NCBI GenBank assembly: GCA_001839685.1
Contig: MLAK01000927.1
Span: 82,093-146,092 of the forward strand
Source of the DNA: Tritrichomonas foetus
Taxonomy: Eukaryota; Parabasalia; Tritrichomonadida; Tritrichomonadidae
DNA: 64,000 nucleotides
Direction of reading: 5' to 3'
Below are positions 28,493 through 37,499 of this stretch, in pieces. Position 1 is the first letter of the stretch, and each line of letters starts with the position of its first letter. The position numbers were made by a program, and so were the translations under genes. Below the pieces are notes generated by a model. The model was given only the letters and a program-made list of their open reading frames with translations. It made no database searches and was not told where the DNA came from.

Positions 28493-28816
28493 TCAGTTTT
28501 TTTCGTCTTCTTCAAGATCATCATCATTTTCTTCTTCAACTTCATCATCGATGTCGTCGTTTTCATCGTCATCATCAGTTTTCATCATTTTGTCAAGCGC
28601 TTTTGTGTCTATGTCAGATGATGTGTCACTTACGTCGACTTTTTGAAATGTTGTTTCATTATTTTCGCCAAGAAGTGGAACTGGCCGAACATCAACATCG
28701 TGTGAATGAACGGCCTCGATTGCGGTATTTCCCTTAATGATCGGTTCTGTCGCTGTGTTATTGTCTATTGCTTTATCTGGATTATAATTTGCTTGATTTG
28801 AACAGCAAGCTCCCAT
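28493..28816 (-). CDS. Small acidic protein with dual-acylation N-terminus
   Basis: A 107-residue protein beginning MGACCSNQ. Gly2 with Ser6 fits the N-myristoylation rule, and Cys4/Cys5 are classic adjacent palmitoylation sites, so stable attachment to the plasma or flagellar membrane is expected. The body is polar and low in complexity. The last 35 residues are almost entirely Asp/Glu with a few Asn/Lys, which could bind calcium or basic partners. I recognise no domain. The ATG at 28816 is fixed by the acylation motif. Upstream lie TTCACCT motifs in both orientations (28846-28852 and 28868-28874), 30-58 bases from the ATG. It is 334 bases downstream of the CH-Hsp70 gene on the same strand and separately transcribed as far as can be judged. 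Confidence 0.75.
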   Translation of the reverse strand: MGACCSNQANYNPDKAIDNNTATEPIIKGNTAIEAVHSHDVDVRPVPLLGENNETTFQKVDVSDTSSDIDTKALDKMMKTDDDDENDDIDDEVEEENDDDLEEDEKN

Positions 28817-29150
28817 GATTTCTTAATAATAGTCTGAGAAGTAAATTCACCTTTTTGGTCAAATTATAGGTGAAAAAACAAAATATTTTTTATATCAAAT
28901 GTCATTCAACTAACTGAAATTAACATCAAACTCTAATCTCGAAAAAAATGCTTGTTTTCTACATGTCCATCTAACTTCTCAAAAATTGAATTAAGTGAGA
29001 AAAAATTACTCAAACCCCAAAATAAAATGTCTTCACTGTAGAATTGAAGTAAAAGGTGAAGATAGAAGAAAATACAACAAAAAAGGAGATTTGGTATTTG
29101 ACATTTAGTATCATATTCAATATTCTTTTTTTCGGACTATTTTAAGTGAT
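28817..29150. other. Promoter of acidic protein gene and 3' end of CH-Hsp70 gene
   Basis: An AT-rich spacer. It holds TTCACCT on the plus strand at 28846-28852 and AGGTGAA at 28868-28874 and 29054-29060. No gene is seen. Confidence 0.5.
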
Positions 29151-32100
29151 TTATTTTACAGGCATAATCTTATTGAGTGCATAATACAATGTATTATATT
29201 TTCTTTGGTATGCAGATGGTATTTCATCTTGGTGTTTCTCAAGCCAAGTTTTATATTCATCAACATACTGTTTATACTGGGCTTTATCGGCTGGCTTTAA
29301 TTTCTTAGTTTTAGATTCATCATTATATGCAGCCTCAGCTCTTTCTAAGAAGTAAACCAATTCTGTCTTTCTTTCAGCACGTTTCATCTTCAAGTCATCG
29401 TTGAACTTTTCTTGGGCTGCCTGGCGAATCATTTTACTGACTGCTGCCTGCGGCAATGTTCCCTTATTTTCAACGCTTGCTGTAACTGCCACATGTGTCA
29501 TTAAATCACGTCCAGTAACAACCAAAATACCATCTTCAGTGATTGTCATAGCAACTTCAATCTTTGGAACACCACGTTTTGCAATTTGGATGCCACTCAC
29601 TGTAACGTGACCAAGTTTAATGTTATCTGCAGCCATTGGTCGTTCACCTTCAACTATATCAAAACCAACATTACGTTGCTTATCTCTAATTGTTGTAGCT
29701 TGTGTGAATCTCTTGCAAGGAAGTGTAGTGCCTCTTGGAATAATAATCATATTCTTTCCATTAGCGCAGGAAATACCTAAAGATAAAGGAACACTTCCAT
29801 GAATTGCTACACCTCTAAGCTTTTTATCTTGTTGTCCTTTCATGATAGCACCTTGCATGGCAGCACCTTCAACAACAGCTTCATTTTGGTCAACATCAAA
29901 GAATTCCATATCATCACCAAAGAATTTTCTAAGCATTCTTCTTAATCTTGGAATCTTTGAAGAGCCACCAACAAGTAAAACTTTGCTGATATCACCAATT
30001 GCAAGTTCTTCATCAGCAAAGATATCCTCAACAGGTTCAAGGCATTGTTTGAATATATCATCACATTGATCTTCAAATTCAGCTCTCGTGATATGGAAAT
30101 CAAGATCTTTTCCACCATAAAAGTCTGGAATATGAAGATCGGCTTCATCTTGTTCTGAAAGAGTAATTTTGAGTTTTTCTGCTTCAACACGAAGTCTTCT
30201 CATTGCAGCATGTGAATCTCTTGGATCAAGTCCAGTTTTATCCATGAAATCTTTCAAAATTAACTGTACAAGGCGATTATCAAAATCAACGCCACCAAGA
30301 TTTGTGTTACCTGTTGTTTTAATAGCAGTGCAATCACCACCTTCGACAGCTAAGATTGAAACATCGAGTTTACCACCTCCAAGATCATAAACAAGGACAT
30401 TTTTAGCTTCATCTTCACCATCTTGGTTTTCACCATCAACTCCATTTTTAACTGCATTTTCAGCAATTTGCTGAGCATTGAATGAAACTGCAGCAGCTGT
30501 TGGTTCGTTGATGATACGGATAACATTAAGGCCTGCAATTTTACCAGCATCCATTGTTGCTTTACGTTGTGCTTGTGTGAAGAATGCTGGTACTGAAATA
30601 ACAGCATCAGTTACTTCTTCACCCATTTGGCTTGAAACTAATTCTTTAACGTGAGCAAGAAGCATTGCGGTGATTTGTTCTGCCGAAAATGTCTTTGTCT
30701 CACCATTTATTGGAACTTCAACAGCTGGACGATGTGTTTCTCCATCTTCTACAACTTTATATGGAAGGTTTTCAAGGAAAAGAGGCAATGAAGGATCAGT
30801 GAAATCACGACCAATTATACGTTTGAAGTCTGTAACAACAACAGCATTTTCATCATCTTCAAGTGACATTGGAACAACACCAACAATACGATTATCGCCA
30901 TCAAAGACAACAGCTGACTGAAGAACATTGTCAAGACCGTTTGTGTCAATATTATCATCATGGAAGACACCATACCTGCAAAATGTTGTACCAAGATCGA
31001 TACCCATTGCATATCGTGAATGCTTAACTTCTTGTGGTTCTTCATCACCTTCGCCTGCTCCTGCACCAGTTCCAGTCTTTGATCCATCGCCACCTTCGCC
31101 ATTTGCATTGGCACCATCTGTTCCATCACCATTAACACCATCTTTTCCATTTCCATCTTTTCCATCAGCGCCAGCATCACCAAGGAGAGAGCTTCCCTTA
31201 GTATTGAGTAAGTTGCTTGCCTTTCCTTCGCCATCAGCACCATCTGTTCCATCATCATTTGCACCGGCTTGACTTGCACGACTTCCTGCACGTGATCCTG
31301 TTCCACCGGCACCACTTCCACCAGTTTGGCTGAGTCTTGAGCCTGCTCGACTTCCACTTCCACCAGCTCCAGAACCTCCAGTTTGCCCAAGTTTACTTCC
31401 AGCTCTGCTTCCAGATCCATCAGCACCATCTGTGCCTGCTCCTCCATTCTGGCTGAGTCTTGAACATGTTCTGCTTCCGTTTCCTCCAGTTCCATCAGCC
31501 CCATCTTCGCCTGACTGGCCAAGTTTACTTCCAGCTCTACTTCCTGATCCCCCAGCACCACCAGCACCGCTTCCATCAGCACCAGCATCACCAAGGAGGG
31601 AACTTCCAAGTGTGTTAATCATATTGCTTGCCTTTCCTTGTCCATCAGCTCCTTCACCTCCTTCTCCATCAGCTCCATTTCCGCCAGCACGACTTCCTGA
31701 ACGTGATCCAGATCCGCCAGCACCACTTCCTCCTGTCTGGCTGAGTCTTGATCCTGTACGGCTTCCATTTCCACCAGCTCCAGAGCCACCTGTTTGACCA
31801 AGCTTGCTTCCTGCGCGTGATCCAGATCCACCAACGCCACTTCCACCAAGATTGCCACTCATTCCAAGTTTTGCATTTTCACTTTCATCTCCAGCACCAC
31901 CTGATCCATTAGCTCCAGATCCGCCAGTTTGACTAAGTCTGCTTCCAGAGCAGTTTCCTTGTCTTCCGCTCATTCCAAGCATTGGATTTCCTGATCTGCT
32001 ATTCGATCTGCTTCCATTTTCATCATTTTCATTATAGTAATTTCCACCATTTTCGTCGTTTTCATTAAAGTCGAGCTCTTGACTCTTTGAAAGATCACCT

Positions 32101-32861
32101 GATTTCATGAGGGATTTAATTGTTTCTGTGAAATCAGCTGTTCCAGCAAATACTTTCTCTGTGTCTTCATCAGCACGATCACTTTCATCAGTAAGACGTT
32201 CGTAGAGATCTTCATTATCGCCATCACCAAATTCATCGCCTTCAGCACCACCTTCACCATATTTCTTATTAATTCTGTTTCCATATTCATCATATTCATC
32301 ATCATCGGCATTCCCACTCTTTCCAGACTGGCCCTTCTTTCCATTCTTTCCAGACTTTCCATCTTCCCCATCTTCCCCGAGGCCTGCGCCTTTCTTTCCA
32401 CGTTTGGAAGTTTCTGTTTCAGCCTGCTCTTGATGCGGACGGGTTGTTCTGTGAGACTGTGTTAATGGAATATTCGGAAGATGTCCATTATCCATGTAAA
32501 TGTTCAATGCTCGTAGTGCGGCATAAGTCGGATTCACCTCACCCCATAAAATGTCTTCTGGTCTGACAATTCCTGGCTTTAGGTATCGATAATTCTGAAG
32601 GATAGATAAAAATGCGCCAATATTCTTCCTTTTTTCTTGAACTGTCGTAGGCGCTTTGTTCCATGGAACTGGAATCGGCCTCTTCTGTAACATTTCCATT
32701 AAAAGTAAGAAATTGGTACCATCGCAAAAATCGTGGGACAGATCGGCGACTGATTTTCCTTTCTTTGATAAATGTTTGTTTGCCCATTGCATGGCTTCTT
32801 CAACTGGATCCTTTTTTTGCTTATCTTTCTGCGTAGATCGACTTCCTTTCGTTCCAGACAT
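29151..32861 (-). CDS. Calponin-homology domain fused to Gly/Ser repeats and Hsp70
   Basis: A 1,236-residue fusion. Residues about 18-128 are a calponin-homology domain (AMQWANKHLSKKGKSVADLS, FCDGTNFLLLMEML, PTYAALRALNIYMD), normally an actin- or tubulin-binding fold. An acidic, Gly-rich linker leads to a long Gly/Ser/Ala/Arg repeat (about 290-590) built on a GSRxSQTGGSGAGG unit. Residues 615-1236 are a full Hsp70: MGIDLGTTFCRYG, FKRIIGRDF, IINEPTAAAVSF, the phosphate loop DLGGGKLDVSI, LLVGGSSKIPRLRRML, then a substrate-binding domain and helical lid. In the phosphate loop, Lys replaces the near-universal Thr of DLGGGTFD, and the usual acidic-hydrophobic linker (DVLLLD) reads GVAIHG. ATP binding is likely, but normal allostery may be altered. 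No EEVD tail or organelle signal is seen, so cytosolic, cytoskeleton-tethered action is inferred. Confidence 0.95.
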   Translation of the reverse strand: MSGTKGSRSTQKDKQKKDPVEEAMQWANKHLSKKGKSVADLSHDFCDGTNFLLLMEMLQKRPIPVPWNKAPTTVQEKRKNIGAFLSILQNYRYLKPGIVRPEDILWGEVNPTYAALRALNIYMDNGHLPNIPLTQSHRTTRPHQEQAETETSKRGKKGAGLGEDGEDGKSGKNGKKGQSGKSGNADDDEYDEYGNRINKKYGEGGAEGDEFGDGDNEDLYERLTDESDRADEDTEKVFAGTADFTETIKSLMKSGDLSKSQELDFNENDENGGNYYNENDENGSRSNSRSGNPMLGMSGRQGNCSGSRLSQTGGSGANGSGGAGDESENAKLGMSGNLGGSGVGGSGSRAGSKLGQTGGSGAGGNGSRTGSRLSQTGGSGAGGSGSRSGSRAGGNGADGEGGEGADGQGKASNMINTLGSSLLGDAGADGSGAGGAGGSGSRAGSKLGQSGEDGADGTGGNGSRTCSRLSQNGGAGTDGADGSGSRAGSKLGQTGGSGAGGSGSRAGSRLSQTGGSGAGGTGSRAGSRASQAGANDDGTDGADGEGKASNLLNTKGSSLLGDAGADGKDGNGKDGVNGDGTDGANANGEGGDGSKTGTGAGAGEGDEEPQEVKHSRYAMGIDLGTTFCRYGVFHDDNIDTNGLDNVLQSAVVFDGDNRIVGVVPMSLEDDENAVVVTDFKRIIGRDFTDPSLPLFLENLPYKVVEDGETHRPAVEVPINGETKTFSAEQITAMLLAHVKELVSSQMGEEVTDAVISVPAFFTQAQRKATMDAGKIAGLNVIRIINEPTAAAVSFNAQQIAENAVKNGVDGENQDGEDEAKNVLVYDLGGGKLDVSILAVEGGDCTAIKTTGNTNLGGVDFDNRLVQLILKDFMDKTGLDPRDSHAAMRRLRVEAEKLKITLSEQDEADLHIPDFYGGKDLDFHITRAEFEDQCDDIFKQCLEPVEDIFADEELAIGDISKVLLVGGSSKIPRLRRMLRKFFGDDMEFFDVDQNEAVVEGAAMQGAIMKGQQDKKLRGVAIHGSVPLSLGISCANGKNMIIIPRGTTLPCKRFTQATTIRDKQRNVGFDIVEGERPMAADNIKLGHVTVSGIQIAKRGVPKIEVAMTITEDGILVVTGRDLMTHVAVTASVENKGTLPQAAVSKMIRQAAQEKFNDDLKMKRAERKTELVYFLERAEAAYNDESKTKKLKPADKAQYKQYVDEYKTWLEKHQDEIPSAYQRKYNTLYYALNKIMPVK
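31260..31985 (-). repeat. Gly/Ser-rich coding repeats inside CH-Hsp70 gene
   Basis: Imperfect direct repeats encode units such as GSRLSQTGGSGAGG and GADGSGAGG. Unit length varies and order is mixed, so copy number probably differs between strains. Confidence 0.85.
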
Positions 32862-33166
32862 TGAAATATGCTATACGTTTATCAAAGAAATTTATTTTCG
32901 AAAAATTGTCATCATTTTTTTGGTCATCTTAGCCTAAAATGGAGGGGCTTCTTTGGACAACTCAAAAGAAAATATTTACCTACAAATTTGGGAAGTATCC
33001 TATAATTTTGAATGCGAATATAATTCAGTGTAAGAAATTGATTTTTTTTTCTTATAATACATTTGTGTTTCACATATATATTTTATATTTATGCAGTAAT
33101 AGAATGAGATATACAAAAACAAAAACTGTCATATTTTTTGAAATTTAATTAACATTTTATTATTAA
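32862..33166. other. Spacer
   Basis: An AT-rich spacer between two same-strand genes. It holds the 5' region of the CH-Hsp70 gene and the 3' end of the GT61-like gene. No canonical initiator lies within 30 bases of the Hsp70 ATG, and no gene is seen. Confidence 0.5.
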
Positions 33167-34597
33167 TTACATTTGCTTTATGGCATCTTCTACTTTCTTT
33201 ATATCATATGTATAATGAAGTGACCTAAAAACTTGAGCGCATTTTTCCGAATTACTCTCATTTTCATCTTCGATGCATTCTTTGACTAATTCTTTATCAT
33301 CTAAATCTGATTCTACATTCTTTTTATCACCAACAATATAAATAATTTTTCTTCCAGTTGATTCAATCCTTTTCACTGAATCAGAGTATGATTTGGTAAT
33401 TGGGGGAACTATTAAAATTAAAGGTGATTCTTTTGGCATAAAAAGTGCATTTAATACTTCATTATCGTCATCTTTTGCTATCATTGCTTTTGCTGATGAT
33501 AATAATTCAACTTTTCGATCAAATGTCAACTTTCCATCATCAATATATTGAAAATCACCACTTTTTTGAACCGTTTCTGATCCTTCAAAATGTGTGATGA
33601 AAATTTTATCTCCTCGCTGAGAATTTCTAGAAGTTGCCAAACTACGCATCATTTCTATTTCATTTTCACTCAATGAATTAATTTTTTTATAATTTGGAAT
33701 TGTTGTTAACTTCCTAAAGCATAGAAAAGTACCACTTTTTGCTTTTTCTTCTGTCACTTTCCGAATTATTTTCATAAACTGTTCATCGATGTTGTTATTC
33801 TCAAAAATAATGGTTTGACCAAAGTGAGATTGAACGAAAACAGTAAGAATGACCTTATTAATGAGATCTTTGGTTGACATTCTAGAAATTTGGGAATTCC
33901 CTAATTTCATCAAAAACGCATTGTTTATTACAGTTGTCTCATTTGAATATTCATTAAATGCAATTTTTTCATGATGTAAATTTGGAACAAAACTATTTTT
34001 GGATACATTAAAAGTATAACTATTTGAAAAGAAAATAAACTTTTCATTTCTGCGACAAATATTAGAAACTTCTTGATTTTTATGAAAAATGGAATCTTTT
34101 GTTTCCCTTTCATAGGGCTGAACATTTCCCCTTCCCTGGTATAGAACATTATCAAGACATAATAACTCAAATACGCATTCCCCTTCTTGTGTGAGCTCGA
34201 AATGAATAGCATGGTGTTTTACACCTAATGAATATATGCCGCAATTATCTTCTGCCCTGATTTCTTGAGAAAAGTGGGGTCCATTAATCCTTAGTCGAAA
34301 TAGTCTCCATGCGTTATGCTTTGTGAAAGGAACGTCAGAAATTACCTGATATACTATTCGAAATTGGCGTTCTGTGACTGTGACTTGGGTATCATTTAAC
34401 ACTCTGCATTCTGGGCAATCTACACCTTCTGGAATATTATTGAAAATCGGATAAATTTGTAGGCCGGAGCTGAAAAATAATCCCAATAAATAAACAAAAA
34501 CGAATGATGAAAAAAGCGTGGAAAAGAGAGGATATGGAATCTTATTGAATAGTTTTTCTAACTCTGTTGGCGGTGGAGTTTTCTCCTTGTGTTCCAT
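33167..34597 (-). CDS. GT61-like type II membrane protein
   Basis: A 476-residue protein with a cytosolic N-tail of about 22 residues (Pro/Lys-rich), one signal-anchor helix at about 23-46 (PLFSTLFSSFVFVYLLGLFF) and a lumenal domain with several Asn-x-Ser/Thr sites. Near residues 355-395, DRKVELLSSAKAMIA then NALFMPKESPLILIVPP resembles the end of GT61 (DUF563) glycosyltransferases, where the family has a His-Gly-Ala-Gly-Leu block before the NxxFMP segment. Here that block reads DDDNEVLNALF, so a conserved part of the active region is missing or diverged. GT61 enzymes add xylose, arabinose or GlcNAc in the secretory pathway. This one may be inactive or have changed specificity. The family call rests on this motif and the topology only. 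Confidence 0.6.
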   Translation of the reverse strand: MEHKEKTPPPTELEKLFNKIPYPLFSTLFSSFVFVYLLGLFFSSGLQIYPIFNNIPEGVDCPECRVLNDTQVTVTERQFRIVYQVISDVPFTKHNAWRLFRLRINGPHFSQEIRAEDNCGIYSLGVKHHAIHFELTQEGECVFELLCLDNVLYQGRGNVQPYERETKDSIFHKNQEVSNICRRNEKFIFFSNSYTFNVSKNSFVPNLHHEKIAFNEYSNETTVINNAFLMKLGNSQISRMSTKDLINKVILTVFVQSHFGQTIIFENNNIDEQFMKIIRKVTEEKAKSGTFLCFRKLTTIPNYKKINSLSENEIEMMRSLATSRNSQRGDKIFITHFEGSETVQKSGDFQYIDDGKLTFDRKVELLSSAKAMIAKDDDNEVLNALFMPKESPLILIVPPITKSYSDSVKRIESTGRKIIYIVGDKKNVESDLDDKELVKECIEDENESNSEKCAQVFRSLHYTYDIKKVEDAIKQM

Positions 34598-35155
34598 TCA
34601 ATAAGCGATATTTGATGAGATGAAAAAACCATTCAAATATTTCAGTGTTTTTGGAGATGACAGAAAAGATGATTTTTGACAATCATCTTCAAGATAACCA
34701 ATTTACCAGATTGGCTGCTTTCTTCACTATTTCAGTTAGATAAATTTATAGTTCTTGTGAAATATATAATATAAGTTTATATAATATAATAATATTTTGG
34801 ATCTCAAATAGAATCTTTTTTTAGCCAAGATTATTTATGAACCAGTTTCATGTATTCGCTTCTGTACTTAGGTAATATAGGAATGCAATATTAACACCTT
34901 TCATATTTCTAAATTATTTCCTAAAAGAAGAATTCATTCGATAAAATATTTTCGAATTTTCAAATGCGTATTATTTATTTCAGAAATTATCATATTTATC
35001 TTTTATAGGTATAATTAGCAATTTGCAAAATGAAACGAAAACAACATAACTAGAAATCGTGATAGCGTCTGATGAAATAAAGCAATTCAATTTTTGATGT
35101 TAAAGTCATAGAAATATTGAATCACCGATGTAATTTTTTGAGATGAGCTATTATT
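34598..35155. other. Divergent promoter spacer
   Basis: AT-rich 5' regions of the GT61-like gene and the sugar porter. Nothing else is seen. Confidence 0.6.
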
Positions 35156-35161
35156 TCATTT
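35156..35161 (+). promoter_or_regulatory. Inr for sugar porter
   Basis: TCATTT with predicted start at 35158 gives a 7-nt leader. Confidence 0.6.
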
Positions 35162-35164
35162 CAA

Positions 35165-36388
35165 ATGGTCATATGCTCAAAGCAATTGCCATCAGTATGT
35201 ATTTTGTTGATGGGATCTGTAACATTTGGATTCTCGTGTCAGTTTCCAGCATTATGCTTGGCAAGCATGCAAGGAGAGTTTACAAATTTTGATTGGGAAA
35301 ATGAAAAGTTTATTACAAAATGTTTTACAGTTGTTTCAGCGCTAACTTCTATTGTTGGAAGTGTGTTTTTCTTATTTCTCTTTTTAAGATTCCAAAGAAA
35401 ACTGATTATTTCCATTATGTCAGTTGCATATTCGATTTTTTGGTTTATAATATTAGCAACGAGTGAATCACATATATGGATAGCTATCTTATCAATTGGT
35501 TTACAGGGATTCATTATTGGTGGCTACTGTGTTGTGATTCCACCATATATAGTTGAATTAAGTCCTGCTACTGCTGTTAATTTCTATGGAACTTTGCATC
35601 AGGTTGGCTGTGCATTGGCTATTGTTATATTTGATGTTGTGGGCGCATTTGCCGATTGGCGTGTTTACACTTATATTGGAGCTTCATGGGTGTTAATTTT
35701 CGGAGGTCTCATATGGTTAGTTCCAGATGATGAACATAGTTTGAAACTGAAAAAAAGAACTAAAGTATTCGAAGAAACTCTATTTCAAAAGAAATATGCT
35801 TTCAAAATTGTGACTGTTCTGGCTTTAATGATATTTCAACAAATATGTGGAATTAACGCAATATTAAATAATATGGCAGCTTTAATGGCTTCATCTGGAT
35901 TAGATATCAATTCGAATCTCCAGCAAGCTATTTCGACATCAGCTCAATTAATAGCAGTCATTATAGGATGCTTTATAGTCGATCCATTGGGAAAGAAAGT
36001 TATTTGGGCATTTTCATCATTTGGAATATCATTTTGCCTGCTTATCTATGCATTAAATCTCAAATTTGACTTTGGATACTGGTTGCCTACTTTATGCATT
36101 TTTGTCTATATGCTCTTTTTTGGATTGGCAGTTGGTCCCATTCCTTGGTACATTACATCAACTCTATTTCCATCAGGTATTGATTTAATTACACAAACAA
36201 TGGTTACAGTAGTAAATATGGGATTCTCTTTTGCCGTAGTTTTCCTATATCCTTTTCTCAAAGATAATATTGGAGAATTTGGAACAATGCTCATTTTTAT
36301 GAGTGTTACTATTATAGCAGGATTCTTTGGATTATTTGCTATTCCGAAAGAAGATGATCAGGATATTGAAGGAATATCCCTATTGTAA
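35165..36388 (+). CDS. Sugar porter (MFS, SLC2/GLUT-like)
   Basis: A 407-residue protein with about twelve membrane helices. Sugar-porter signatures are visible: FQQICGINAILNN in TM7 (family QQxxGINxxxYY) and GPIPWYITSTLFPSG in TM10 (family GPxPWxxxxExFP). The N-half RxGRR loop is degenerate (LRFQRKL) and the C-half one reads DPLGKK. The PESPR-type segment reads VPDDE. The large central cytosolic loop is short, and the C-terminal tail ends soon after TM12. The protein is compact compared with human GLUTs (about 490). The expected role is facilitated or proton-coupled hexose uptake at the plasma membrane; the substrate is not deducible. The start is set by ATG 35165 with an initiator 7 bases before it. 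Confidence 0.9.
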   Translation: MVICSKQLPSVCILLMGSVTFGFSCQFPALCLASMQGEFTNFDWENEKFITKCFTVVSALTSIVGSVFFLFLFLRFQRKLIISIMSVAYSIFWFIILATSESHIWIAILSIGLQGFIIGGYCVVIPPYIVELSPATAVNFYGTLHQVGCALAIVIFDVVGAFADWRVYTYIGASWVLIFGGLIWLVPDDEHSLKLKKRTKVFEETLFQKKYAFKIVTVLALMIFQQICGINAILNNMAALMASSGLDINSNLQQAISTSAQLIAVIIGCFIVDPLGKKVIWAFSSFGISFCLLIYALNLKFDFGYWLPTLCIFVYMLFFGLAVGPIPWYITSTLFPSGIDLITQTMVTVVNMGFSFAVVFLYPFLKDNIGEFGTMLIFMSVTIIAGFFGLFAIPKEDDQDIEGISLL

Positions 36389-36470
36389 AATACATTTTGT
36401 TTTATTTTTCGCTTAAGTAAATAGTTTGATATTTATTTTATCACTGTTTCATATAATATGATATTTTATC

Positions 36471-36509
36471 ATAATCATACATGATCTATTTTCTATAATC
36501 ATACATGAT
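36471..36509. repeat. Short direct repeat in 3' spacer
   Basis: ATAATCATACATGAT occurs at 36471-36485 and again at 36495-36509, in a 269-base spacer between convergent genes that is dense in ATGATAT/ATCATAT words. The role is unknown; it may be 3'-end related. Confidence 0.7.
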
Positions 36510-36657
36510 ATTATCTGATTTATCATGAATAGATCATATCATTTGATGGTCTGGGTATGATTTTTCATTTCCCAAAAAGAAAAGAAATTGAAGCCGAATT
36601 GAAAAGAAAAGAAATAAATTAAATTCAAATTAAGAGAACAGATTTTATCAAAAATTA

Positions 36658-37494
36658 TTATTTTTTGCCTTCATCGTCGGATTCATCACGAACAAATTGA
36701 TGATCTTTTTGCTCATTTGTAACTTCACTTTCAAACCGGGCAATATCATCCATATCAAATTTATACCATTCTTTTGCTGTTGATATGATTTTACGATGAG
36801 AATCTGTGAAAAGTTTTGGATAGACAGTTTTTGAAACAAACTTTTCAACAGCACTTTGAAGTCCCCACCATTTAAAGTGGATTTTCACAACTTTAATGCA
36901 CATGATCATATCACCATCATATTTTTCAGACCACTTTGGTGGCTTGTCGGGATCATATGAGCCTTTCTTCCCTTTCAATGGTGTATCAATTCCTCCTTCT
37001 GGGCAAACAAATCCTTCCATCACGTGTTCTGGCTTGTCCGGCTCGGGTTCACCATCGACGATATCCAAGTAAACAACTTTTCTATTTTTAAGATCCTTTT
37101 CAGATAAACCAATCGCATTTTCAGGAATATCCATTCCAGTTTTATATTCAATGTGGCGTGACTCAACATCGAGAACGAAATCTTTACCCATTGCTGGAAC
37201 AAAATTGATTGTACGATAATGAGGATAAGCATTATAGGATTTTTCATGAAAATGCAAATACTTGTCTGGAACAGCCCATCTGATGAATCCGGGGATCTTC
37301 GATTTGATGTGAAAGATTTTATATGTGTATTGGCCTTTCTCTTCGTCGTTTGAGAACGGTTCATTTTTAACTATTTCAATTCCTTCACCACCACTGCGTT
37401 CTTCGCGGATGTACTGCATGCACATGTATCTGTTGGCGATTCCATATTTGACGAGCTTTGTTGGGACAATGATTCTAAATTCGACAATCTTCAT
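36658..37494 (-). CDS. Phosphatidylinositol transfer protein
   Basis: A 278-residue class I PITP-like protein, aligning from its first residue: MKIVEFRIIVPTKLVKYGI (human [20 protein letters not shown]), GGEGIEIVKNEPF, GQYTYKIFHIKSKIP, EKSYNAYPHYRT, and the C-terminal VKIHFKWWGLQSAVEKF with its two Trp. The length and blocks match PITP alpha/beta (about 270). These proteins exchange PI and PC between membranes and feed phosphoinositide signalling and Golgi traffic. The tail is acidic and ends in Lys (DESDDEGKK). The open frame extends to 37587 and would add a hydrophobic leader, but the family start plus an initiator that runs into the ATG (TCATTATG) put the true start at 37494. Confidence 0.95.
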   Translation of the reverse strand: MKIVEFRIIVPTKLVKYGIANRYMCMQYIREERSGGEGIEIVKNEPFSNDEEKGQYTYKIFHIKSKIPGFIRWAVPDKYLHFHEKSYNAYPHYRTINFVPAMGKDFVLDVESRHIEYKTGMDIPENAIGLSEKDLKNRKVVYLDIVDGEPEPDKPEHVMEGFVCPEGGIDTPLKGKKGSYDPDKPPKWSEKYDGDMIMCIKVVKIHFKWWGLQSAVEKFVSKTVYPKLFTDSHRKIISTAKEWYKFDMDDIARFESEVTNEQKDHQFVRDESDDEGKK

Positions 37495-37499
37495 AATGA
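37494..37499 (-). promoter_or_regulatory. Inr overlapping PITP ATG
   Basis: The minus strand reads TCATTATG. The predicted start at 37497 gives a 3-nt leader. The motif shares the A of the start codon. Confidence 0.6.

Noticed and set aside
30815..32401. Minus-strand Met/Glu/Val-rich ORFs and plus-strand Pro-rich ORFs
   Set aside because: They are other-frame shadows of the Gly/Ser repeat and Hsp70 part of the CH-Hsp70 gene.
36471..36509. Direct repeat as transposon target duplication
   Set aside because: The copies are only 9 bases apart, with nothing inserted between them.
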